Assembly (NCBI GenBank): GCA_900473045.1
Contig: UCKS01000053.1
Span: 91,929 to 155,928 of the forward strand
Direction: 5' to 3'
Length of the DNA: 64,000 nucleotides
Origin: Hyphomicrobiales bacterium
GTDB taxonomy: Bacteria > Pseudomonadota > Alphaproteobacteria > Rhizobiales > Rhizobiaceae
Shown: piece by piece, positions 7,136 through 16,454 of the stretch
Layout: each line of letters begins with the position of its first letter
How positions within the stretch are numbered: position 1 is the first letter of the stretch
The notes under the pieces: model-generated
Told to the model about the DNA's origin: nothing
The model's input: the letters and a program-made list of their open reading frames with translations, nothing else
Databases searched by the model: none
Translations under genes and position numbers: made by a program

Positions 7136-10100
7136 ATGAATATCTCAAGATTCTTTATCGATCGCCCGGTTTTCGCGGGCGTTCTGTCCTTCATCATCTT
7201 TCTGGGCGGCCTGATCGCCATGACGATCCTGCCGATCTCGGAATATCCCGATGTCGTGCCGCCACAGATCGTCGTTCGCGCCAACTATCCGGGCGCTAAC
7301 CCGAAGGTCATTGCCGAAACCGTGGCAACGCCGTTGGAGGAATCGATCAACGGCGTCGAGGACATGCTCTATATGAGCAGCCAGGCGACCACCGACGGCC
7401 TGATGACGCTGACGGTCACCTTCAAGCTCGGCACAGACCCCGATCAGGCGCAGCAACTTGTCCAGAACCGTGTCGGCCAAGCCGAGCCGCGGCTCCCGGA
7501 AGAAGTCCGCCGCCTCGGCATCACCACAATCAAAAGCTCCCCGGACCTGATGATGGTGGTGCACCTGACCTCGCCCGAAGGCCGCTACGACATGACCTAT
7601 CTGCGCAATTATGCGCTGATCAATGTCAAGGACAGGCTGGCCCGCATCGATGGCGTCGGCCAGGTCCAGCTGTTTGGCTCCGGCGACTATTCGATGCGCA
7701 TCTGGCTGGATCCGCAGAAGATGGCGCAGCTCGGCCTTTCCGCCTCCGATATCGTCAATGAAATCCGCGCCCAGAACGTCCAGGCTGCCGCTGGTGTCAT
7801 CGGCTCATCGCCGAATGCGCAAGGGGTCGACCTGCAGCTTTCGGTGAATGCGCAAGGACGGCTGCAGAGCGAAGAAGAGTTCGGCGAAATCATCATCAAG
7901 ACAAGCCCAACTGGCGCCATCACCCGCCTGCGCGACGTCTCCCGCATCGAACTCGGTTCAGCCGAATACTCGCTGCGCTCGCTGCTCAACAACAAGCAGG
8001 CTGTCGCCATCCCGGTTTTCCAGGCTCCCGGCTCGAACGCCATCGAGATCGCCGACCAGGTTCGCGCCACCATGGAAGAGATCAAGGCATCGATGCCGCA
8101 GGATGTCGATTACGAGATCGTCTATGACACGACGCAGTTCGTCCGCGCCTCGATCGAGGCCGTCATCCACACGCTGCTCGAAGCCATCGCGCTCGTCGTC
8201 ATCGTCGTCATCATCTTCCTGCAGACATGGCGCGCCTCGATCATTCCGCTGATTGCCGTTCCCGTCTCCATCATCGGCACCTTCGCCGTCATGCAGATGC
8301 TGGGCTTCTCGATCAACGCGCTCAGCCTGTTCGGCCTTGTGCTAGCGATCGGTATCGTCGTTGACGACGCGATCGTCGTCGTCGAAAACGTCGAACGCAA
8401 CATCGAGGACGGCCTTTCACCACGCGAGGCGACCTACAAGGCAATGACGGAGGTCTCCGGCCCGATCATCGCGATCGCGCTGGTTCTGGTCGCCGTCTTC
8501 GTACCGCTCGCCTTCATCTCGGGGCTCACCGGCCAGTTCTACAAGCAGTTCGCGCTGACGATCGCCATCTCGACCGTCATCTCCGCCTTCAACTCGCTCA
8601 CCCTGTCCCCAGCGCTCGCCGCCCTGCTGCTGCGCGGCCATGATGCGCCGAAGGACCGTCTGACCCGGGTGATGGACTTCCTGTTCGGCTGGTTCTTCCG
8701 TGGCTTCAACGCTGTTTTCTCGCGCGGCTCGCGGGCCTATAGCTCCGGCGTCAAGGGCGTGATTTCGCGCAAGACCCTGATGATGGGCGTCTATCTGCTG
8801 CTCGTCGGCGCCACCGTATTCTTCTTCAAAGCGGTGCCCCCCGGTTTCGTACCGCCGCAGGACAAGCAATATCTGGTCGGCTTTACCCAGTTGCCGGACG
8901 GTGCCTCGCTTGACCGCACGGAAGAAGTCATCCGCCGCATCAGCGACATTTCCCTGAAGGTTCCCGGCGTCGAAAGCGCCATCGCCTTCCCGGGCCTGTC
9001 GATCAACGGCTTTACCAACTCCTCCAATGCCGGCATCGTCTTCCTGTCGCTGAAGCCTTTCGAAGAACGCACCACGCCGGACCTTTCGGCCGGTGCGATC
9101 GCCGGACGGTTGAACCAGGAACTCAGTGTCATCAAGGAATCCTTCAGCGCCATCTTCCCGCCACCGCCTGTCCAGGGTCTTGGCGCCATCGGCGGCTTCA
9201 AGCTGCAGCTGGAGGACAAGGCCGGACTTGGCTACGAAGCACTCGACGCAGCCGTGAAGGGTTTCATGGCCAAAGCCTATACGACGCCTGAACTGGTCGG
9301 CATGTTCTCCAGCTACCAGGTCAACGTTCCGCAACTCTATGCCGACGTCGACCGGGCGAAGGCCCGCCAGCTGAACGTTCCGCTGACGGAAATCTTCAAC
9401 ACGCTGCAGATCTATCTGGGCTCGGTCTATGTTAACGACTTCAACAAGTTCGGACGAACCTATTCCGTACGCGTACAGGCCGATGCCAACTACCGCGCCC
9501 AGGCAGAGGACATCGGCAAGCTCGAAGTCCGCTCCAGCTCCGGCGAAATGATCCCGCTGTCGGCGGTACTCAACGTCACCTCGAGTGCCGGTCCGGAACG
9601 CGCCATGCGCTACAACGGCTTCCTTTCGGCCGATATCAACGGCAATACGGCACCCGGTTTTTCATCCGGCCAGGCCCGCGCCGCCGTCGAGCGGATTGCG
9701 GCGGAAACACTGCCAGCTGGCGTCACCTTCGAATGGACGGAACTGACCTATCAAGAGATCATCGCGGGCAATACAGGCCTGCTGATCTTTCCGCTGTCGA
9801 TCCTGCTGGTCTTCCTGGTGCTGGCGGCACAATACGAAAGCCTAACACTGCCGCTGTCGATCATCATGATCATCCCGATGGCACTCCTGGCAGCGCTCGG
9901 CGGGGTCTGGCTGACCGGAGGCGACAACAACGTCTTCACGCAGATCGGTCTGATCGTGCTTGTCGGGCTGTCAGCCAAGAACGCCATCCTGATCGTCGAG
10001 TTTGCCCGTGAACTCGAATTCGAGGGGGCGACGCCGTTCGAAGCCGTCATCAAGGCCAGCCGCCTGCGCCTGCGCCCGATCCTGATGACCTCGATGGCGT

Positions 10101-10366
10101 TCATCATGGGTGTCGTGCCACTCGTAATCTCGACCGGTGCCGGCGCTGAAATGCGCCATGCGATGGGTGTCGCGGTGTTCTCCGGCATGATCGGCGTGAC
10201 GCTGTTCGGCCTGTTCCTGACGCCGGTCTTCTATACGCTCGTGCGTGCGATGACCGGAAACAGGCCACTGAAGAAAAGCGGGCATCATGCTGCCCCGCAC
10301 GAGACAGCGAATGTCACGCAGTTGCACACGCAGCCGCTGCTGCCGGGCCTCGAAGCCGCCGAATAG
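7136..10366 (+). CDS. RND multidrug efflux permease (MexF/AcrB-like, HAE1 family)
   Basis: A 1076-residue inner-membrane proton/drug antiporter of normal length. It opens with the classic NISRFFIDRPVFAGVLS and PISEYPDVVPPQIVV motifs and has two large periplasmic loops. The proton-relay acidic pair sits in GIVVDDAIVVVENVER (Asp410/Asp411). The second half repeats the fold (VLAAQYESLTLPLSI, then GLSAKNAILIVEFA). Residue-level resemblance to Pseudomonas MexF is strong from memory. It pairs with the upstream adaptor; no outer-membrane TolC/OprN-type gene follows, so a shared channel encoded elsewhere is inferred. Expression is probably TetR-controlled. Confidence 0.95.
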   Translation: MNISRFFIDRPVFAGVLSFIIFLGGLIAMTILPISEYPDVVPPQIVVRANYPGANPKVIAETVATPLEESINGVEDMLYMSSQATTDGLMTLTVTFKLGTDPDQAQQLVQNRVGQAEPRLPEEVRRLGITTIKSSPDLMMVVHLTSPEGRYDMTYLRNYALINVKDRLARIDGVGQVQLFGSGDYSMRIWLDPQKMAQLGLSASDIVNEIRAQNVQAAAGVIGSSPNAQGVDLQLSVNAQGRLQSEEEFGEIIIKTSPTGAITRLRDVSRIELGSAEYSLRSLLNNKQAVAIPVFQAPGSNAIEIADQVRATMEEIKASMPQDVDYEIVYDTTQFVRASIEAVIHTLLEAIALVVIVVIIFLQTWRASIIPLIAVPVSIIGTFAVMQMLGFSINALSLFGLVLAIGIVVDDAIVVVENVERNIEDGLSPREATYKAMTEVSGPIIAIALVLVAVFVPLAFISGLTGQFYKQFALTIAISTVISAFNSLTLSPALAALLLRGHDAPKDRLTRVMDFLFGWFFRGFNAVFSRGSRAYSSGVKGVISRKTLMMGVYLLLVGATVFFFKAVPPGFVPPQDKQYLVGFTQLPDGASLDRTEEVIRRISDISLKVPGVESAIAFPGLSINGFTNSSNAGIVFLSLKPFEERTTPDLSAGAIAGRLNQELSVIKESFSAIFPPPPVQGLGAIGGFKLQLEDKAGLGYEALDAAVKGFMAKAYTTPELVGMFSSYQVNVPQLYADVDRAKARQLNVPLTEIFNTLQIYLGSVYVNDFNKFGRTYSVRVQADANYRAQAEDIGKLEVRSSSGEMIPLSAVLNVTSSAGPERAMRYNGFLSADINGNTAPGFSSGQARAAVERIAAETLPAGVTFEWTELTYQEIIAGNTGLLIFPLSILLVFLVLAAQYESLTLPLSIIMIIPMALLAALGGVWLTGGDNNVFTQIGLIVLVGLSAKNAILIVEFARELEFEGATPFEAVIKASRLRLRPILMTSMAFIMGVVPLVISTGAGAEMRHAMGVAVFSGMIGVTLFGLFLTPVFYTLVRAMTGNRPLKKSGHHAAPHETANVTQLHTQPLLPGLEAAE

Positions 10367-10383
10367 GCACTACCGAGCAATAC

Positions 10384-10425
10384 AAATGAAAACGGCGCCG
10401 CAAACCAGCGGCGCCGTTTTCATTT
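10384..10425. terminator. Bidirectional rho-independent terminator
   Basis: A perfect 17-bp inverted repeat, AAATGAAAACGGCGCCG (10384-10400) and its complement (10409-10425), around an 8-nt loop. The A-run on one side and T-run on the other serve both convergent genes, the RND pump and the chemoreceptor. Confidence 0.9.
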
Positions 10426-10442
10426 AAACCGAGATCACTGGC

Positions 10443-12230
10443 TTAAAACTCTTCCCAGTTCTCCTGCGCCGGAGCTGCATTGCCGGAAAAGGCGCGGATC
10501 ACCTGCCCGGCCATCTTGCGTGCCGGTGATGCGACCGGCCGGGAATGATGCCCTGCATCCACAGCGCGGGGTGCGCTCGCCTGTTGCCCGACCCGGAATT
10601 GACCGAGCAGCGAGAACAGGGCTTCCGCCTCGCGTGCCAGTCCATGGCTGGCGGCAGTCGATTGCTCCACCATGGCTGCGTTCTGCTGCGTGCCCTGATC
10701 CATGGCATTGACCGCATGGTTGATCTCTTTCAGACCGGTCGCCTGCTCTCTGGCGCCTTCGACGATGGCGATGACATTGCTGTTGATCTCCTGGACCTGC
10801 TTGACGATCTCTTCCAGAGCCTTGCCGGTTTCGCCGACCAGCGAGACGCCGCTTTTGACCTGCTCGCCGGACGTGTTGATCAGTGCCTTGATTTCCTTGG
10901 CGGCCTTGGCCGAGCGCTGCGCCAGTTCACGCACTTCCTGGGCTACGACGGCAAACCCCTTGCCGGCATCACCCGCGCGCGCCGCCTCCACACCGGCGTT
11001 CAGCGCCAAGAGGTTGGTCTGGAAGGCGATGTCGTCGATCACGCCGATAATGTTGGAGATTTCGCGGGAGGAGTTTTCGATCTGTCCCATGGCTGTGATG
11101 GCATTGCGCACCACGGCTCCGGACCGCTCGGCATTTGCACGCGTTGCGGCGACCAGATGGCCGGCTTCCTCCGCCCTGCGGCTGGAGTCGGCAACGGTCG
11201 TGGTGATCTGCTCGAGCGCTGCCGCCGTTTCCTCAACGGAAGCTGCCTGCTGTTCCGTCCGCTTCGATAGATCGTCGGCAGCGGACCGGATTTCCGTCGA
11301 GCCGGCCGCAATCGCCTGCGCGTTGGTGCCGACGGAGTGCATCGCCAACCGGAGCTTTTCCACCGCATCATTGAAATCGTGACGGACTTTTTCCATCGTC
11401 GGCACAAACGGCCGATCGAGATTCTGGGTCAGGTCGCCGTCAGCCAGTCCCTTCAAGGCCTTCGCAAGCGTACCAACCGCGCCCATGCGCTCTGTCACAT
11501 CCGTCGCAAACTTCACAACCTTGTAGACCTTCCCCTTGTCATCGACGATCGGGTTGTAGGCAGCCTGAATCCAGATCTCCTTGCCGCCCTTGCCAAAACG
11601 AAGGAATTCGTTGGCGGTGAATTCGCCGCGTCCAAGCCGTTCCCAGAACTGGCGGTACTCCTCAGTCTGGACATAGGCGGGATCGCAGAACATCCGGTGA
11701 TGCCTGCCCTGGATTTCCTGCAGCTGGTAACCCAGCGCGCCACAGAAATTCTCGTTGGCGGTGAGGATTTCGCCCGTCGGGGTGAATTCGATCACCGCTT
11801 GCGAACGCGAGACGGCGTTCAACTTGCCGGCATCCTCCACCGCCCTCTGCCGGACGGCCGTGATGTCGGTTGCGAACTTCACCACCTTGTAAGGCTTACC
11901 ACCGCGGGACACCGGATTGTAGGAGGCCTCGATCCAGATCTCGCGGCCGCTCTTGGTGATGCGCTTGTATTGCTGCCGGTCGAATTCGCCACGGCCAAGC
12001 CTTCCCCAGAATTCGCGATATTCCACACTGTTTGCTTCGACTGGATCAACGAAAATCCGATGATGCTTGCCCTTGATCTCCGCAAGCTCGTAGCCCAATG
12101 CCGCGCAGAAATTTGGGTTGGCGTTGAGGATGTTACCGCTGAGATCGAATTCGATAATCGCCTGTGACTTGTGCATCGCAGCCAGAACAGCTGCGGTATC
12201 GCCACCAAAACGTGGGAAAAGCCTGCTCAT
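10443..12230 (-). CDS. Soluble methyl-accepting chemotaxis protein with two PAS domains
   Basis: A 595-residue chemoreceptor. ATG 12230 is preceded by GGAGG at a 6-nt spacing. Two similar PAS/PAC units occupy about residues 12-120 and 135-245 (each with NFC-ALGY, then HHR-F-D/C, GREIWI or GKEIWI, and KVVKFATD). A HAMP-like linker ([13 protein letters not shown]) and the signalling domain follow, with the conserved hairpin tip [23 protein letters not shown] split across the motif. No membrane segment is visible, so it should be cytoplasmic, and flavin- or haem-type redox or oxygen sensing is possible. The C-terminus ENWEEF resembles the pentapeptide that tethers CheR/CheB. Confidence 0.93.
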   Translation of the reverse strand: MSRLFPRFGGDTAAVLAAMHKSQAIIEFDLSGNILNANPNFCAALGYELAEIKGKHHRIFVDPVEANSVEYREFWGRLGRGEFDRQQYKRITKSGREIWIEASYNPVSRGGKPYKVVKFATDITAVRQRAVEDAGKLNAVSRSQAVIEFTPTGEILTANENFCGALGYQLQEIQGRHHRMFCDPAYVQTEEYRQFWERLGRGEFTANEFLRFGKGGKEIWIQAAYNPIVDDKGKVYKVVKFATDVTERMGAVGTLAKALKGLADGDLTQNLDRPFVPTMEKVRHDFNDAVEKLRLAMHSVGTNAQAIAAGSTEIRSAADDLSKRTEQQAASVEETAAALEQITTTVADSSRRAEEAGHLVAATRANAERSGAVVRNAITAMGQIENSSREISNIIGVIDDIAFQTNLLALNAGVEAARAGDAGKGFAVVAQEVRELAQRSAKAAKEIKALINTSGEQVKSGVSLVGETGKALEEIVKQVQEINSNVIAIVEGAREQATGLKEINHAVNAMDQGTQQNAAMVEQSTAASHGLAREAEALFSLLGQFRVGQQASAPRAVDAGHHSRPVASPARKMAGQVIRAFSGNAAPAQENWEEF

Positions 12231-12826
12231 ACAACGCCTCCTTCGGCATCCGCTCAATTTTCATGCGCCAATTTGGGCGCAACAATGGGCACGCGCACCG
12301 GCCGGTCAGAGCCGCGAATGTCCGTTTACGTCAATATCTCTTGTGGCCGTGGATCCTGGCTGTGGCGAGCGCCGTAAAGGTCGTCAGCGAGCCGGTCAGG
12401 TTTCTTTGGGAAAAGTCATGCCGATCTTGCCGGCTTGTGCATGAGCGTCATGCTCGAACATTCTAATATTCGAATGCACAATGCAACTATTGGTATAATT
12501 ACTAAAATAAGAATTAATAATTCGAGCAATTTTTAAGCATGAGGAACCCTTGCCGTCATCCCAGATGGAATATCCCCGTATATTTCATCCCCTAATTATG
12601 ATATTGTTTCGATTGATTTTTTTAAAGAAAGAGAAGAAGATGCCCCGCGTTCAAGATAGCTCTCGGCGTCGGCTCGTGGCGATTTAATTGCGCGCGAAAA
12701 CGCCCCTCAAAAACACAATCTTTAATTGATTTCGCAACTCGTCATATTTGACCACACGCCACGACGCCGAGTTTGCAATCGCCGCTAAAGGAGTGCGTGC
12801 AGGGCCTGCCCGCACTCCTGTCCAGG
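12231..12826. other. Intergenic region, about 600 bp, partly AT-rich
   Basis: It holds the chemoreceptor ribosome-binding site and presumably its promoter. A clearly AT-rich block at about 12470-12640 contrasts with the GC-rich flanks. I saw no convincing ORF, hairpin terminator or RNA gene. Confidence 0.5.
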
Positions 12827-14851
12827 TCAGCGTTCCGCGTAAATCCCGTAGAGAATGGGCATCAGTCCGACCAGCGCCTCAAAGCGGGCGAAGGACTTTC
12901 GCTCCGGCAACGTCCAGCCGGTTTCGGCAAGCGCCGATAGACGCGGGAAGACAAGCCGGTCGAAGACACCGCGATCCGTCATGGGTTCCGACCAGATGCA
13001 GCATTGTACGCCGGACAAGCGCTTCTTTTGTTCTTCACTCCAGCCTTCGATGGGATCGAATGTGTAGAGTTTTTCCGGATCGGACCAGCCGGCCCAGCTG
13101 GCGCCAGGCTCCGACCACGCCTGACTGTTGGCCATGTCGAGATAATAGACCTGGCCGGGGCAAACAACCATGTCGTAGCCCTCGCCTGCCAAGGCCGCAG
13201 ATGCTTCGACCGTCCGCCAGCCGAACAGCAGCGACTTGCTCTTGTCGATGACGTTGCCATGGGCCGCTTCCTGCCAGCCGCCGGTGATGCAGCCGCGCGA
13301 GGCGAGAAAAGCCTGGATACGGGCCAGAAATTCCGCCTGCAACACCGCAGCACCCGATCCATCGATCTCGTCGGCACCATGCTTGTTGGTGACGACGTTC
13401 AGCCGCGCAGCATGCGCAGTTGCCATCGCTTCCCCCCCGACATCGCGCAACCGCGCCAAAGCCTCCGGTGAGCCCGACCATGCCCCGATCGGCACTTCGT
13501 CGGCGCCGATATGGATAATCTTGGATGGAAACAGCTCGATCAGCTCGTCGAAGACCGTTTCCAGAACCCGGTAAGTCTCTTCCCTAACCGGATTGATGCA
13601 ATTGTCCGGAAAACCCTGGACGGAGAAATAACTGCCCTTTTCCTGCGGATCGCGCAGCTCGGGGATCGCCTCCAGCATGGCATAGCAATGGCCGGGCACA
13701 TCGATTTCCGGCACCACCTCGATGCCAATTTCCCCGGCAAGCGCCACGATCTGGCGAATGGCGGCCTTGGTATAATAACCGCCGGTGACCTGCGGCCCGG
13801 AGCCCAGAAGCGGTGGGATTTTCAGACCGTGACCACGCCAGGCGCCAATCTCCGTCAAAGCCGGATAGGCATCGATCTCGACGCGCCAGGCCTCATCATC
13901 GGACAGGTGCCAATGGAAGCGGTTCAGCTTGTTCCAGGCCATGATGCGCAGGAACTGCTCGATCTCCGCTGTGCCGTAAAACTGCCGGGCTACATCGAGA
14001 TGTACACCACGCCAACCCAGCGCTGGCCCGTCGGTGATCTCGCCGGATGCCGGAAACAGGAAGGTCTCGGGATGAAGCCGGGCACCGCGCATGATCTGCC
14101 CAAGCGTGATCAGCCCGTAGAGGAAGCCACCGCGCGCACTGGCCGACACCGTCACCCCGAATGTGGAAAACTTGATGCCATACGCCTCCGGCGCACACCC
14201 AGCGACTAAGGCAAATGAGACAGGAAATCCGCCTTCGGCTGCAGGACGGACAAGGCCTTCGACAGGAAACAGGCTACCTGCCAGCGCCTTGAATGCCTGA
14301 GCAGCAGCTTCGGCCTCGCTTCCTTTTGCGTCAAGCGCAAGCCCGGCGGGAGGCGCCAGTTGGCCGGAAACCGAGACGGCGCTTGGCCACGGCACAACGC
14401 AAACCGTCACCGGAGCGACCTTTGGAACCGGATAGACCACGGCGCCGCGCGTCAGGGCCGCATTGTCGCCTTTCGCCCGGGTCGGAGCGACGCTGACCGG
14501 CACCGTATTGTTATCGGCGAGCACGACATAACCGGCATTGGCACCATCGGTCCAATGCTTGGGATGATAGCTCATGCCATGCGCCTTGATCGTCCAGGTC
14601 TCGCCGGGCTTCAGCACAAAGCCGTCCAAAGGCGCGAATTCCGAGTGGTTCGACAGCCGCTTCAACAGCCTGCCACCCTCGACCGTGGCCTCCGGGTCGA
14701 TGCGGGCCGGACCGGACACGCAGAGTTTGAAATTGGCGAGTGGCTGATCGGTGTTGTTGGTCAGGGTCAGCGTATAAACGGGATTTTCGTCCTGCCCCGC
14801 AGGCACCCAGAATGTTTCCAGGTGATATTTGGTCTTGGTCGCGATCGTCAT
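12827..14851 (-). CDS. Beta-N-acetylhexosaminidase, GH20
   Basis: A 674-residue glycoside hydrolase that removes terminal GlcNAc (or GalNAc) from chito-oligomers. The N-terminal part is a carbohydrate-binding-like beta domain, followed by the GH20b-type domain and the TIM barrel starting GWRGVHLDVARQFYG. The catalytic pair is in HIGADEVP (Asp451-Glu452), and HWHLSDDEAWR is the usual upstream signature. ATG 14851 has GGAGGAC just upstream; longer in-frame starts lack this. No signal peptide follows, so it probably acts in the cytoplasm on imported chitobiose. It lies 19 nt after a GNAT gene in the same operon. Confidence 0.93.
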   Translation of the reverse strand: MTIATKTKYHLETFWVPAGQDENPVYTLTLTNNTDQPLANFKLCVSGPARIDPEATVEGGRLLKRLSNHSEFAPLDGFVLKPGETWTIKAHGMSYHPKHWTDGANAGYVVLADNNTVPVSVAPTRAKGDNAALTRGAVVYPVPKVAPVTVCVVPWPSAVSVSGQLAPPAGLALDAKGSEAEAAAQAFKALAGSLFPVEGLVRPAAEGGFPVSFALVAGCAPEAYGIKFSTFGVTVSASARGGFLYGLITLGQIMRGARLHPETFLFPASGEITDGPALGWRGVHLDVARQFYGTAEIEQFLRIMAWNKLNRFHWHLSDDEAWRVEIDAYPALTEIGAWRGHGLKIPPLLGSGPQVTGGYYTKAAIRQIVALAGEIGIEVVPEIDVPGHCYAMLEAIPELRDPQEKGSYFSVQGFPDNCINPVREETYRVLETVFDELIELFPSKIIHIGADEVPIGAWSGSPEALARLRDVGGEAMATAHAARLNVVTNKHGADEIDGSGAAVLQAEFLARIQAFLASRGCITGGWQEAAHGNVIDKSKSLLFGWRTVEASAALAGEGYDMVVCPGQVYYLDMANSQAWSEPGASWAGWSDPEKLYTFDPIEGWSEEQKKRLSGVQCCIWSEPMTDRGVFDRLVFPRLSALAETGWTLPERKSFARFEALVGLMPILYGIYAER

Positions 14852-14870
14852 CTTGTCCTCCACAAAACTG

Positions 14871-15347
14871 TTATTGGGCGCTGCTGAGCAATCCGGCATA
14901 GACGCCGGGCGCTGAATTCGGGATCGGCGTTGCCCCCACCGTCCGCTCGTAAAAGCCCGATGGCCCGACATCACCGATGATGGCGTAGCCGTAACCCATC
15001 ACTTTCAGATCCAGCAGGCTGGCGAGAAGCAGGGCATGGCCGATGCCTTCGCCGCGTGCCGCCTCGTCCACCCCGGTCGGCCCGAAGAAGCCGCGGGCGA
15101 TCGATTCGTGACAGGCAAAGCCGATCAGCTTTTGCGCCCGCGTCGCAAGAAAGCAGGTCGGCGGCTGGCGGGCGAAGGCCACCGCCGTCTCGCTCGCCCA
15201 GCCGGATCCGAACTTCTCCCGCACCCAACCGGTGACAAGCTCAAATTCCGGCGCAAGCGCACGCCTGATGGTGACGCCGGCGTTTTCCATGCGCGCGTCC
15301 AGTTCAAGAACGGGCTTAACCAGGGAAAGATTGACCAGATAATCCAT
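14871..15347 (-). CDS. GNAT-family N-acetyltransferase
   Basis: A 158-residue GNAT protein. The acetyl-CoA binding loop is seen as AARGEGIGHALLL (R-x-x-G-x-G), followed by YAIIGDVGPSGFYERTVGA, a typical motif D to motif B succession. It is the first gene of a two-gene unit with the GH20 enzyme, so its acceptor could be an amino sugar, but this is inference only. The leader carries the inverted repeat described at 15560-15582. Confidence 0.85.
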   Translation of the reverse strand: MDYLVNLSLVKPVLELDARMENAGVTIRRALAPEFELVTGWVREKFGSGWASETAVAFARQPPTCFLATRAQKLIGFACHESIARGFFGPTGVDEAARGEGIGHALLLASLLDLKVMGYGYAIIGDVGPSGFYERTVGATPIPNSAPGVYAGLLSSAQ

Positions 15348-15818
15348 GTGATGAACCCTGTGTGAGAACGTTTGCTATGGCCGGGATGGAGACCTGCCGC
15401 GCAGGCTCGGGAAAACGGACATCTCAATATCCTGCGTGATTTAGAACAAGACAAGATTGCGCGCCCGTTTGATTTTGGAGCCGCGAGAACAGCCACGCTT
15501 CGGCAGGTAGCTCCCTCAATGCAATCACCACGAACTCTCCCGATTTCGCCCACCAACCATTAAGTCAAGATTTTTGACTTAACCTAGGGGGAGAGTTCGA
15601 GATGTGTCAACGGGCAGGTTCTAGGGGGTTCAAACAGGCAAGTCCGAGGATGGGCAGTGCTTGCCGCGTCAATTTTTAAAACACGGCAAGGGATCGAAAT
15701 TTACCTTAAAGTTAAGAAAATGTTAATTTCTCCTATTACGACAGTGACTTATCTTCGACTTTCGCGCAGATTGCAGAGCAGAGCACTAAGCACTTGAATC
15801 GAAGGGGAGCGTGCCATC
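15348..15818. other. Intergenic control region between GNAT-GH20 and the small membrane protein
   Basis: About 470 bp without a gene. Contains the inverted repeat at 15560-15582 and an AT-richer stretch at 15670-15760 that probably carries the promoter of the plus-strand small gene. No RNA gene recognised. Confidence 0.5.
15560..15582. promoter_or_regulatory. Inverted repeat, probable repressor operator
   Basis: TTAAGTCAA (15560-15568) and TTGACTTAA (15574-15582) form perfect 9-bp arms around a 5-nt centre. TTGACT within each arm also resembles a -35 box. Its position upstream of GNAT-GH20 suits an operator for a sugar-responsive repressor, whose gene is not in the window. Confidence 0.6.
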
Positions 15819-16079
15819 ATGTCGAACCTGCAGATCGCGGCGCTGGCCTATGGCGCGACCACTCTGATTTATCTCGCGCCAACCTATATCGAAGGCGAGA
15901 GAGTTGGCGGCCAATGGTCGGCCCATCGCATAGCGGGTCTGGTTTTATGCCTCTTCTGGCCGGTGCTGACAGTTATTGTCATCTATAAAGTCGCGGTAGC
16001 CACTTCCAAGCCAAAACTCGTCTTTATCGATCACGCGGCTATCCCGCGACACAACGCCCCAAACCGGCATAGCGATTAA
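15819..16079 (+). CDS. Small two-helix membrane protein, unknown function
   Basis: An 86-residue protein with a good AGGGGAG ribosome-binding site about 10 nt upstream of the ATG. Two hydrophobic stretches (about residues 5-21 and 38-60) predict a small inner-membrane protein with a short polar tail. I do not recognise a family. It stands alone upstream of the polysaccharide locus; a link to it is not shown. Confidence 0.6.
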   Translation: MSNLQIAALAYGATTLIYLAPTYIEGERVGGQWSAHRIAGLVLCLFWPVLTVIVIYKVAVATSKPKLVFIDHAAIPRHNAPNRHSD

Positions 16080-16454
16080 TCGGCGCACACCAACTGCCAT
16101 CGGTTCAGATATGATTAACCATGACTGGGCACAGAGGCGGCAGGCAAGGCCCATTCCAAGACTCTTTCAAATCCACCCAAGATTGCATGGACTTAGAGAT
16201 AATGGCATCGAGTTCGCCGCAGGCACCGCCCGGAAGCGGCCAGGCAGAGCGGAAGAAAATGCATTCCATGAGGGAACAGGCTTCGTTCTTGTGTTACTTT
16301 CCGCTTTAATAAAAAGTCGAAATTATTCTTAAACCAATTTTTACCGTGAGACCAAATACCGGAATTCGCTTCTGAATTCTGGTCCAGATTAACACATCAC
16401 GGACGCTTTTCAGGCAATATGCGGCTTCCAAGGGCAAGTCGGGGATTTTGCTGC
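16080..16454. other. Leader of the polysaccharide locus
   Basis: About 375 bp. The last 150 bp are AT-rich and contain an imperfect inverted repeat ACCGGAATTC (16358-16367) / GAATTCTGGT (16374-16383) with one G-T mismatch and a 6-nt loop, a possible operator or leader hairpin. Short ORFs here have no codon signal or ribosome-binding site I trust. Confidence 0.45.

Noticed and set aside
16111..16332. Short ORFs in the leader of the polysaccharide locus
   Set aside because: Two overlapping frames, neither with a good ribosome-binding site or protein-like composition.
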